Assembly (NCBI GenBank): GCA_001803565.1
Contig: MHDQ01000261.1
Coordinates: forward strand, 1-5,122
DNA: 5,122 nucleotides
DNA from: Nitrospinae bacterium RIFCSPLOWO2_12_FULL_45_22
GTDB taxonomy: Bacteria > 2-12-FULL-45-22
Reading direction: 5' to 3'
This document shows, piece by piece, positions 1 to 5,033 of the stretch; position 1 is the first letter of the stretch, and the number at the start of each line of letters is the position of its first letter. A program made the position numbers and the translations under genes. Below the pieces are notes generated by a model. That model did no database searches, was not told where the DNA came from, and was given only the letters and a program-made list of their open reading frames with translations.

Positions 1-133
1 CCATACCCGTAGCACAGGCATTCTCTATCCGGGTGATGGGCATCTGACGTAACTTGAGGGGACCACCAATAGTCATACCCGTAATACCCGAGCCAATGGT
101 ACCTACCCAGGCAGCCTCATTTTTTGGCTCATA
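1..133 (-). pseudogene. Thiolase-family (acetyl-CoA acetyltransferase-like) fragment, N-terminus missing, runs off left edge
   Basis: The minus-strand frame whose codons include 116-118 reads PKNEAAWVGTIGSGITGM, then PLKLRQMPITRIENACATGM up to the window edge. The ENACATG block matches the loop around the nucleophilic cysteine of the thiolase superfamily (Cys codon at 14-16). PLKLRQMPITRIENACATG resembles SCP-x/lipid-transfer type thiolases, which handle acyl-CoA or acetoacetyl-CoA. Intact members have roughly 50 residues before this point. Here similarity fades around position 127-135, the frame closes at a stop codon at 155-157, and no ATG, GTG or TTG start lies between. The 68-residue gene ends just upstream at 148. 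I infer a 5'-truncated gene, perhaps broken by insertion of the upstream toxin pair. A frameshift restoring another N-terminus was not found. Whether the rest is intact cannot be seen. Confidence 0.7.
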
Positions 134-147
134 GATAATCCATATCC

Positions 148-354
148 TTATACCTTAGCCTTAGCCTTACTTCTGACAAGAGTAAAATTCTTTAGTCCCA
201 GTCTCTGACATAGTAGTTCAACATCTGGCTTATCTCTGGCTTTTATCCACTGTGCCGGAGTTATACCTTTTTCCATAATTTCTCTGTCAATTTCCTCACG
301 CAACTTATGAATCCATTCCAGGGATTTCGTCTCCCATTCTTTTTTATGTTTCAT
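148..354 (-). CDS. Small protein, putative antitoxin or partner of the PIN-domain toxin
   Basis: This is a 68-residue charged protein with no recognised named domain. It has a helical-looking, K/E-rich N-terminal half (EWIHKLREEIDREI, about residues 12-26), a PAQW segment near residue 33, a middle LCQRLGLKN segment, and a basic tail ending SKAKAKV. Its ATG lies inside the 3' end of the PIN gene (11-bp overlap, 344-354). A strong Shine-Dalgarno AGGAGGT at 369-363 sits 8 bases upstream, so translation is probably coupled to the toxin. Short proteins encoded directly behind PIN genes are commonly their antitoxins, which is the basis for the inferred role. The gene order (toxin first) is the reverse of classical vapBC. 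No DNA-binding motif is obvious, so autoregulation is not claimed. Confidence 0.7.
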   Translation of the reverse strand: MKHKKEWETKSLEWIHKLREEIDREIMEKGITPAQWIKARDKPDVELLCQRLGLKNFTLVRSKAKAKV

Positions 355-814
355 ATTCTATTACCTCCTCGGGTGAAACGATTTCTACCAAAGGAAATCC
401 TAGCCGTAAATTAACTGAATGTACTGCACGCCTTGTCCGAATATTTACTATATCACGGAAATTCCAAGATACCACTGCATCCACTCCATTAACCGTTGCC
501 ATAGCAAGATGGCGTAAATCTAATCTGGCCCCTTTGCGAATGAATCCTTCCCTCTCATATATATCCAGAAGGTCTGCGCATTCCTCATCTTCTGAGAGTA
601 TCTGAAGGGGAATCTTTCTGATTTCTTCCAGCAATTGGCCTCTCAAATTATCCAGTGGACATTGTTCAATCTCCTCAATGACGACGTTCGAAATAATGGC
701 AATATGTCTGCCTTCTAAAATTGAATTAAGAAGGATACGGGTTATTTCTACCCTGCGAGGCATTTCAGTATCAAATAATGCCCCAATTACAGAAGTATCC
801 AAATAAAGCCTCAT
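344..814 (-). CDS. PIN-domain ribonuclease, VapC-like toxin
   Basis: PIN domains are metal-dependent RNases; VapC-type toxins cut tRNA or rRNA to stop translation. Counting from the first possible Met at 817, the protein has 157 residues, normal for a single PIN domain. The acidic residues expected in the active site are visible: D7 in the N-terminal LYLDTS strand, E48/E49 in NVVIEEIE, D100 in RLDLRHLAMA, and N119/D122 in the SWNFRDI segment. Two adjacent ATG codons (817 and 814) are possible starts. I prefer 814 because GAGAGG at 825-820 lies only 2 bases from the first ATG and 5 from the second; the protein then begins MRLYLDTS. The gene is followed, with an 11-bp overlap, by a 68-residue gene. 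It lies outside the part of the array bounded by recognisable attC sites. The family assignment is firm; the toxin role is inferred from size and the partner gene. Confidence 0.88.
   Translation of the reverse strand: MRLYLDTSVIGALFDTEMPRRVEITRILLNSILEGRHIAIISNVVIEEIEQCPLDNLRGQLLEEIRKIPLQILSEDEECADLLDIYEREGFIRKGARLDLRHLAMATVNGVDAVVSWNFRDIVNIRTRRAVHSVNLRLGFPLVEIVSPEEVIEYET
363..369 (-). promoter_or_regulatory. Strong ribosome binding site inside the PIN gene
   Basis: AGGAGGT on the minus strand, 8 bases before the ATG at 354 and within the last codons of the PIN gene. It decides the start of the 68-residue gene and suggests the second protein is made at a higher rate than the first, whose site (GAGAGG) is weaker. 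More antitoxin than toxin would fit a toxin-antitoxin pair, but that part is inference. Confidence 0.7.
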
Positions 815-1142
815 CATATCCTCTCGATTATACTCCGTTAATCATCATTCCTACACAATGGTTCATGAAGATAACTGGACGGTCAATATCATTAATAGCT
901 AAAACTGGTAGCACCATCCATCGAACCCCATCTCATATCTTGACTGGTAGGATGGATCCCAAGCTTGTCCAATGTACTCCACAGTCCTTCAACCTCAAAC
1001 TGAGGGATAACTCGGTAACCACTGACTCATGATCAGTGAAAACACTTCCCTAAAATCCCGCTTCCTCGTAGAAAGCTAGACCTTATGATTGACTTTCAGG
1101 GGTGCCGGTTACTACCCGAAATCTATACCTTAGAAATGGGTA

Positions 1143-1316
1143 AGGGGGGACGTAGCCACCCCCTCCCCGTTGTCGCAATGGGGTCAATTCCCCATATTTA
1201 CCAGCGTGACCCTTTCGGTCACCTGGCGGCCCCTGCTAGATTGCCCCAAAAACAGAATAGGTGGGTAATGATATCGACCTTTGCCTGTTCACCAACAGGT
1301 GTTCTCTTGTCAACAC
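1143..1316. other. Cluster of perfect inverted repeats (possible structured RNA or transposon end)
   Basis: Hairpins follow one another closely. AGGGGG 1143-1148 pairs with 1159-1164. ATGGGG 1178-1183 pairs with 1190-1195. A 10-bp stem with one bulge joins CCAG(C)GTGACC at 1201-1211 to 1217-1226. CCTGTT 1284-1289 pairs with 1294-1299. GTGTT 1299-1303 pairs with AACAC 1312-1316. On the minus strand the 1212-1216 loop reads GAAAG, close to a GNRA loop, which slightly favours a minus-strand RNA. I do not recognise the family. Alternatives are the non-coding end of a transposon (the neighbouring transposase remnant points toward it) or a guide-like RNA of an IS element. Confidence 0.4.
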
Positions 1317-1339
1317 GATTACCGCAGATATTCGATAAG

Positions 1340-1476
1340 TAACTACGTCGAGACTGTTCTTAGCATTACATTGAGCCTTCCCCTGCTTTTCATAAATTAA
1401 CGTAGGAGAGAGCCTTGTGTGGCCGATACTCGTAAGCTAACTTCTCCCATGCGGTTACCTCTCCTACCTCTCTCTA
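1340..1476 (-). pseudogene. Remnant of a DDE (rve-type) transposase C-terminus
   Basis: Between stop codons at 1474-1476 and 1390-1392 the minus strand reads EVTAWEKLAYEYRPHKALSY. The pattern WE-x-(6)-YRPHxALxY is the typical C-terminal end of integrase-core transposases of the IS3 and IS481 groups, where it is normally followed by L-T-P-x-E. Here a stop follows five codons after KAL. The next frame continues as LIYEKQGKAQCNAKN, so a single-base frameshift probably broke the gene. No catalytic D-D-E part is present upstream: it is closed by a stop, and the remaining 100 bases up to attC-E show no transposase sequence. The remnant is nonfunctional. The IS end could lie near 1309-1316, but this is not established. 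Confidence 0.5.
1402..1467. repeat. 9-bp perfect inverted repeat within the transposase remnant
   Basis: GTAGGAGAG at 1402-1410 is matched by CTCTCCTAC at 1459-1467, with 48 bases between. The right arm is followed by another CTCTCTC run, so the pairing could slip. It may be chance within a degraded IS element or part of a fold; no function is assigned. Confidence 0.4.
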
Positions 1477-1574
1477 TTAGGTGTACCCTTTTGAGCTTCC
1501 ACAAAGAAACCCTCCTCCGGATACGCTGCAGACCCTAAAGAGCAAGAGCCAGGGATAGCCCCGTGCTCACCGCC

Positions 1575-1638
1575 GCATAACGCTCGCCTTCAGCGGCGCG
1601 CCGCTGTTTGGCGCGTCCGCTGGAAGGCGTTGTTAGAC
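1575..1638 (-). other. attC: Integron attC site (attC-E), last in the visible array
   Basis: On the minus strand R'' is GTCTAAC (1638-1632, a perfect RYYYAAC) and R' is GTTATGC (1581-1575). The arms pair as GAAGGC, CCGCT and GGCGCG with their complements around a short loop. Two bases on the R'' side of the minus strand (C and A; G and T on the opposite strand) stay unpaired, as expected for the extrahelical bases that let the integrase choose the folded bottom strand. The 369-residue gene ends 22 bases upstream. No cassette gene follows: the next DNA is transposon debris. Confidence 0.9.
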
Positions 1639-1659
1639 GCTATTCCTTTGCAAGGTGCT

Positions 1660-2769
1660 CTACAGATGCACCCACCACTCATCAGCCGATACTCTCTTAA
1701 TCACCCTCTTTTCATGAAGAAAACTGAGTATTCGGTCCACGTCTCCCCGCTTAATGAGACAGGTATCGCGATTGCGATCAAGGAAACGACACTTTTCTCG
1801 TCTCACGCTCGTCGCTTGTAACTCCTTTAAAAGCTCTGGCGCAGTCGGATACCTTCCCGTTCGCTTCCTCAACATCACGATTGCCTCGTACAAGCACACC
1901 TCCCCGGTCTCTTCCCTCAACCGCGTGACGTGAGACAGCACTTCTTTCACGGTCTCAGCTACGGCCACTATCTCGCCGGGCAGGTCCATACGGCACAGGG
2001 CAACTACTATTGGCACCAGTTTTGCACTGTCTTTCAGCAGTTGGAAGGCCGCTTCCGTGAGATTCACATGATAGTTGAAGGGTAAGCGTGCGTACAAGAG
2101 GTCGGGCTCGGCAGCGCACTTTAGCTCCATGCTACCACCCGCTTTCGCGACGAATCCTGGCACCGCCTTGGCGAGAGGATCAATATCGGCGGCATCAAAG
2201 TCCGTCTCCCGCCGCTGTGCAGAATCTCGGTCCAGCAACAAAGAAACCAGCTCCGTGTCTGCGCAGACCAGAGAATAGGGCGCCGAGTTCTCAGTTGAGG
2301 CACGTTCGCCCATCGATTCTAGCCACTGGGTAATCCCTTCAGAGACCAAGCGAGACGCGGACGCCGAGTACTCCTCTATCCGGCTGAGGAGTTCAGCGAA
2401 AGAATCAAGAGCTTCCTGAGCTGAAGTTGATCCAGCGCAGTAGTGTTGAAGGATCTCGCTGAGGCGCTCAATGAATTCATGGTAGACAACGTTGCCGGGA
2501 CACACATAGGAAAGCTGGCCGCCCAGACGGTCCGCATACTTCCGCGAGATCGTAGCGTGGTCGAGGCTCGGTAGCTCCAATTTAAGGCTGGCAAGGTCGC
2601 GGGAGAGGTCATGCAACAGGTTCCGGTAATCACGGTACTGGCCGGGCTCTTGGAAAAGTTCTAACTCTTTCGAGGCGCATGTGCGACAGCCTCGCAACAA
2701 TCTGGTCCAAGCGATAGCACCGCAGCTCTTGCAGCGATATTTTTCCAGCGTCTCTTCAGATGAGGTCAT
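1660..2769 (-). CDS. Cassette-encoded zinc-ribbon protein of unknown function
   Basis: This is a 369-residue protein. The N-terminus holds a CX2C-X11-CX2C zinc ribbon (C13, C16, C28, C31). The middle (about 45-350) is mostly helical in appearance, without membrane segments. The end (about 341-369, VDRILSFLHEKRVIKRVSADEWWVHL with tryptophans near the stop) looks like a small winged-helix-type hairpin, so a nucleic-acid-binding or assembly role is possible but unproven. I do not recognise the family. The start at 2769 is supported by GGAGAG at 2780-2775, 5 bases upstream, and by its place 16 bases after the R' end of attC-D, as usual for a cassette gene. The stop is 22 bases before attC-E, so this one gene fills its cassette (about 2791-1581). 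Composition is GC-rich, unlike the 241-residue gene next to it. Confidence 0.85.
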   Translation of the reverse strand: MTSSEETLEKYRCKSCGAIAWTRLLRGCRTCASKELELFQEPGQYRDYRNLLHDLSRDLASLKLELPSLDHATISRKYADRLGGQLSYVCPGNVVYHEFIERLSEILQHYCAGSTSAQEALDSFAELLSRIEEYSASASRLVSEGITQWLESMGERASTENSAPYSLVCADTELVSLLLDRDSAQRRETDFDAADIDPLAKAVPGFVAKAGGSMELKCAAEPDLLYARLPFNYHVNLTEAAFQLLKDSAKLVPIVVALCRMDLPGEIVAVAETVKEVLSHVTRLREETGEVCLYEAIVMLRKRTGRYPTAPELLKELQATSVRREKCRFLDRNRDTCLIKRGDVDRILSFLHEKRVIKRVSADEWWVHL

Positions 2770-2785
2770 AGTTTCTCTCCGTGGC

Positions 2786-2843
2786 GTCTAACGACTGAAA
2801 TCAGCGGTGGCTGTAAGCCATCCGCTGGAGTGATTTGTTCGAC
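2786..2843 (-). other. attC: Integron attC site (attC-D)
   Basis: On the minus strand R'' is GTCGAAC (2843-2837) and R' is GTTAGAC (2792-2786, a perfect GTTRRRY). The inner stem pairs CAGCGG-A-TGGCT with AGCCA-CCGCT around a very short loop; the extra A and the C before AGCGG are the unpaired bases on the R'' side. The R''-side arm AACAAATCACTCCAGCGGA is identical to that of attC-B, so the two sites belong to one attC subfamily. R'' begins 2 bases after the stop codon of the 241-residue gene, and R' lies 16 bases before the ATG of the 369-residue gene. Confidence 0.92.
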
Positions 2844-2845
2844 CT

Positions 2846-3571
2846 CTATCGTTTTCTCTTTTTAGGTTTTTTGAATTCTTTTACAAAAGCCATAATTAGA
2901 TTATCTATGATTTTAGGATATGAGGTATTAAATGAATTGTCATCGATCTTAAACAAATTTTTATCACATTTATCAAAAATATTTTTCATTTTAAGGCAAA
3001 TTTGCATAAAAAGGTTAAACTGCTTATCTTTTTCTGGCGGTAAATTAACTAAACGGTAATTGCCAGAATTAGTAAAAAAATCTTGATTTTCTTGAGTAAA
3101 AAATCTTACTGTGTATTGCCTATCTATTGGGGGAATCAAATTAGGTATTATATGCGCTAATGTCTTCGAGTGGGCAACTATCGTAGACTCAGAAATAGAA
3201 ACCCTTAAACCAAAATAAACATCTATTAATTTTGATAAGATATCTTTATATTCGTTTTGGTTTAAATTATCCCATCTTTTCTCTAAAAACCTTTCACAAG
3301 ATTCTTTATGGCTGATAATAGCTCTCTTAAAGTCATCAAATTCAACCATCTTGGCTTTGGTATCCTCTGGATCTCCCATCCTATGCATACCCCACGATGC
3401 CAATGTGGCATAAATCATTTCAATATGACGATCAGATAAGAAATTATTTCGTTGCTCTTTTATAGATTGAATATGGAAGTAGATTGACGGTCCACCAAAT
3501 TCTTTAAGAACGGCCAAGGACAATTGATAATAATGATTTAGGTTGCTGATTAGTAATTCTTCGTTATGCAT
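2846..3571 (-). CDS. Cassette-encoded protein of unknown function (241 residues, AT-rich)
   Basis: I do not recognise a named domain. Conserved-looking blocks are ATLASWGMHRMG (residues 55-66), EFDDFKRAI (77-85) and LIPPIDRQYTVRFF (145-158). The last is rich in invariant-type residues (P, D, R, Y) and may be part of an active or binding site. The C-terminus is strongly basic (KKPKKRKR, 234-241), suggesting nucleic-acid contact. No signal peptide or membrane segment is seen. The gene is visibly richer in A and T than its neighbours, consistent with a separate origin. The start at 3571 has AAAGAG about 5 bases upstream and lies 13 bases after the R'-like ATTAGAC; the stop is 2 bases before attC-D. 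It is the only gene of its cassette (about 3590-2792). Confidence 0.83.
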   Translation of the reverse strand: MHNEELLISNLNHYYQLSLAVLKEFGGPSIYFHIQSIKEQRNNFLSDRHIEMIYATLASWGMHRMGDPEDTKAKMVEFDDFKRAIISHKESCERFLEKRWDNLNQNEYKDILSKLIDVYFGLRVSISESTIVAHSKTLAHIIPNLIPPIDRQYTVRFFTQENQDFFTNSGNYRLVNLPPEKDKQFNLFMQICLKMKNIFDKCDKNLFKIDDNSFNTSYPKIIDNLIMAFVKEFKKPKKRKR

Positions 3572-3584
3572 TATTTCTCTTTAG

Positions 3585-3672
3585 GTCTAATGCCGAGTTG
3601 AGCGGAATGGCCGGAGCGTCAGACCGGAGGTCTGTAAGCGCAGGACATTTCCGCTCCAACGATTTGTTGGAG
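3585..3672 (-). other. attC: Diverged attC-like site (attC-C)
   Basis: On the minus strand R'' is CTCCAAC (3672-3666), followed by AAATC and AGCGGA as in attC-B and attC-D. R' reads ATTAGAC (3591-3585): it has A where the invariant G of GTTRRRY should be. The arms GAGCGGAA(A)TG and CATTCCGCTC pair with one extra A on the R'' side, and an inner hairpin CAGACC/GGTCTG (3620-3625, 3629-3634) forms the variable end. At 88 bp it is longer than its neighbours. The position, just before the 241-residue gene and with the same spacing as other cassettes, supports the call; the changed core base and long inner part lower confidence. Confidence 0.6.
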
Positions 3673-3729
3673 GCGCGCGAATCGCGGCGCGCCGGAAACA
3701 AATTGTTGGAGTTTACTCAACTCGGCATT
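3589..3729. repeat. 14-bp perfect inverted repeat closing a three-arm structure
   Basis: AATGCCGAGTTGAG at 3589-3602 is the exact complement of CTCAACTCGGCATT at 3716-3729. Between them are two further strong stems: the attC-C arms (3600-3609 with 3646-3656, one bulge) and a 7+7+7-bp stem made of 3654-3660/3705-3711, 3662-3668/3697-3703 and 3672-3678/3687-3693. The latter is interrupted by one G-T position and a 3x3 mismatch. As single-stranded DNA or RNA this segment would fold into a junction with two arms. Confidence 0.75.
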
Positions 3730-3754
3730 GCAGGCGCGCGCAGCGCGCCTGCAA
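3591..3754 (-). other. ORF-less integron cassette (about 164 bp)
   Basis: The segment runs from the recombination point of attC-B (after 3755) to the presumed point of attC-C (A/TT at 3591). It carries no plausible reading frame and is made almost wholly of inverted repeats, about half of it being attC-C. Gene-less cassettes are known in large arrays, some thought to supply promoters or only an attC. No promoter could be recognised here. The alternative is that it is simply a structured leader of the 241-residue gene. Confidence 0.5.
3728..3754. repeat. 12-bp perfect GC-rich hairpin at a cassette boundary
   Basis: TTGCAGGCGCGC at 3728-3739 pairs exactly with GCGCGCCTGCAA at 3743-3754, loop of 3 bases. 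The right arm begins exactly at the predicted cut point of attC-B (GTT on the minus strand), so the R' box of attC-B is mirrored 20 bases on. A hairpin this strong could act as a transcription stop (no T-run is seen) or block recombination at the site. Confidence 0.8.
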
Positions 3755-3809
3755 CGCCTGAAGTCAGCGGCGGCGGCTCCTCGCCGTCCGCTGGAGTGAT
3801 TTGTTATGA
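3749..3809 (-). other. attC: Integron attC site (attC-B)
   Basis: On the minus strand R'' is TCATAAC (3809-3803) and R' is GTTGCAG (3755-3749). The stem CAGCGG-A-CGGCG pairs with CGCCG-CCGCT around a 6-base loop, with the extra A and a C unpaired on the R'' side. The outer arm AACAAATCACTCCAGCGGA is shared with attC-D. The stop codon of the 299-residue gene lies 7 bases upstream. R' ends directly in a GC-rich hairpin. Confidence 0.9.
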
Positions 3810-3816
3810 GTTTCCT

Positions 3817-4716
3817 TTATTTCTGTAAATTATCTGCTTGTTCAATTAGTTTACGAATGAAGACAGCGTCCATCTCACTGGCTGCCAAGTGAAGCTCAGG
3901 ATAGTTGCCCCACCCTTCCGGTATCATTTTTCCGTCTCTATCTCTGTAATTTCCTTTCCGCAACCAAACCGTAATGTTTCGCTTGGTAGGTTTCACCCAT
4001 ATCAAGCCTTTTCCTCCGGTGTAAAAGCACATCATGGATTTCTTTATTCTTTCCTCAACATCCTGATTAACTTGATATACTATCTGCTTAATCAGCATGT
4101 AAGCTTCCCTGACCTGGTCTTCAACCCCGTTAAGTATGTCGTCCTCACTGAATACTTTGATTTCAGTGCCGACATTCTTAATAGCTTTACTTGCCTTCGA
4201 GATTGAACCTAAACTTGCTGTGGTCCGTTGAGATTTTATCTTGTTGTAAGCAATAGTGTCATTAGAATACAAATGTACTTCCCACAATTCAATAGGAAGA
4301 TCCTTGAAGTTTACAGCTTCTATTTGGTAAGGTGTAAAGGAGGGAGATACAAAAATTACCTTTGATTGGGACCAGTCAAAATCGGCTTTTTTGGAAGATG
4401 ATCCTGCATTCTCGTTATATGCAAGCACGAAATCTGCCTTGTTATTCAGCATTAGGGATAAGTAAGCGTATCCTTGGTCGATTATGCTGAAATTTTGATC
4501 CTTTTTGTATTCGATTATCACAAATGATTTAGCCTCCTCGTCGAAACCAATTGTATCTAGGCGAAAATTCCCGACCTGAAACTCCGAACACACAAACTTT
4601 AGTCCGAAAATCAAGTCAAGGTTCTTTTCAGTCATTGTCTGGATATCTTTTTCTCTATTAAGAGAGAGGAGTTTTATGGGACTCAACGACCCGCCTGAAA
4701 TACCAAATAAAGGCAT
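3817..4716 (-). CDS. Predicted PD-(D/E)XK nuclease-like protein with DUF5655-type C-terminus
   Basis: This is a 299-residue soluble protein. Residues about 20-100 (EKDIQTMTEKNLDLIFGL, then the core) have the layout of NucS/DUF91-like restriction-fold nucleases: D54 in FRLDTIGF, E69 and K71 in FVIIEYKK, and Q81 in IDQGYAYL match the D-ExK-Q metal site. Residues about 190-297 (YTGGKGLIWVKPTKRN, GNYPELHLAASEMDAVFIRKLIEQA) match my memory of the DUF5655 domain often joined to this nuclease part. DNA cleavage or binding is therefore likely; a role in defence or repair is inference. The start at 4716 has AGGAGG at 4727-4722, 5 bases upstream. It is the second gene of its cassette, after a 73-residue membrane protein; the stop lies 7 bases before attC-B. 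Confidence 0.85.
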   Translation of the reverse strand: MPLFGISGGSLSPIKLLSLNREKDIQTMTEKNLDLIFGLKFVCSEFQVGNFRLDTIGFDEEAKSFVIIEYKKDQNFSIIDQGYAYLSLMLNNKADFVLAYNENAGSSSKKADFDWSQSKVIFVSPSFTPYQIEAVNFKDLPIELWEVHLYSNDTIAYNKIKSQRTTASLGSISKASKAIKNVGTEIKVFSEDDILNGVEDQVREAYMLIKQIVYQVNQDVEERIKKSMMCFYTGGKGLIWVKPTKRNITVWLRKGNYRDRDGKMIPEGWGNYPELHLAASEMDAVFIRKLIEQADNLQK

Positions 4717-4802
4717 TTATTCCTCCTTATTCAACTTCTTACTCGTAAACGGTATTTGGGTGTGGCTGATGATTGCGCCCAGGCCGTGATAGTCCGGTGT
4801 GT
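4717..4802 (-). other. Intergenic gap within cassette 2
   Basis: There are 86 bases between the two genes of this cassette. There is no attC: neither R-box pair nor stem is visible. It ends in the ribosome binding site AGGAGG of the nuclease-like gene. The minus strand stays open in one frame for about 30 codons up to a TAA directly before the next ATG, but no start or family supports a gene. Confidence 0.5.
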
Positions 4803-5024
4803 CTACCACTGAAGGGCTGTGCCGATGCTCACCAACACCAATCCACCCCAAAACAACGGCCTGACAATGGCAGTTTGAGTGGGAGCCCATAGCTTCTTGT
4901 CAGGATCGATTTCTTTCAATATCTTTTCGTCATACTGGCTCAGCGTTCTGATAGAGAATGCCAAAGATGCTGTTCCGACGAGGACGACGATAAGCCCGAT
5001 TTGTTGACGAGTAATAAATGTCAT
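4803..5024 (-). CDS. Small two-helix membrane protein (73 residues), cassette-encoded
   Basis: Two hydrophobic segments are clear: about 9-25 (IGLIVVLVGTASLAFSI) and about 53-71 (IVRPLFWGGLVLVSIGTALQ). A polar stretch of roughly 27 residues with DEKILKEIDPDKK joins them. It is probably an inner-membrane protein with both ends on the same side; no function is recognised. The start at 5024 has GAGGT at 5035-5031, 6 bases upstream, partly overlapping the R' box of attC-A, so the cassette brings its own ribosome binding site at its very edge. It is the first gene of cassette 2, followed by the nuclease-like gene. Small membrane proteins are frequent in integron cassettes. Confidence 0.8.
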   Translation of the reverse strand: MTFITRQQIGLIVVLVGTASLAFSIRTLSQYDEKILKEIDPDKKLWAPTQTAIVRPLFWGGLVLVSIGTALQW

Positions 5025-5033
5025 CGAGTTACC

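Larger units (their letters stand above)
818..1574. other. 757-bp stretch without an intact gene; mobile-element debris and hairpins
   Basis: No reading frame here looks like an intact protein. The plus-strand open frames at 778-1032 and 1085-1342 have no recognisable motif and unnatural composition. Three things are present. First, a frameshifted transposase C-terminal remnant lies at about 1340-1476. Second, several perfect hairpins fall between 1143 and 1316. Third, a 6-bp palindrome (1020-1025 with 1033-1038) and a partial direct repeat ACTGGTAG (about 904 and 942) sit near the left side. The stretch lies directly after the last attC, so it may be where the cassette array was cut short. 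No convincing promoter for the PIN gene was found. Confidence 0.6.

Noticed and set aside
829-834. TATAAT on the minus strand just upstream of the PIN gene
   Set aside because: It is only 14 bases from the preferred ATG, with the ribosome binding site in between, and no good -35 lies 16-18 bases further up; a transcript starting there would lack the binding site.
1020-1038. Palindrome CACTGA/TCAGTG as an operator or terminator
   Set aside because: Only 6 bp, no T-run and no nearby gene start that it could control.
778-1342. Plus-strand open frames at 778-1032 and 1085-1342
   Set aside because: The first overlaps the PIN gene start, the second spans hairpins; neither has a ribosome binding site of note or any recognisable motif.
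1085-1580. Group II intron of the attC-targeting class next to attC-E
   Set aside because: No reverse transcriptase sequence and no recognisable domain V hairpin; attC-E is uninterrupted.
2075-2333. Several open frames on both strands inside the 369-residue gene
   Set aside because: They are alternative frames of a GC-rich gene with arginine- and serine-rich, low-information translations.
3598-3828. Plus-strand open frame of 76 codons across attC-B and the repeats
   Set aside because: It runs through the inverted repeats and two recombination sites; openness comes from GC-rich repeats without stop codons.
4717-4805. Open minus-strand frame ending in TAA right before the nuclease-like gene, and a possible missed attC
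   Set aside because: No start codon with a binding site, no family similarity, and no paired R boxes or stem; kept only as an intergenic gap.
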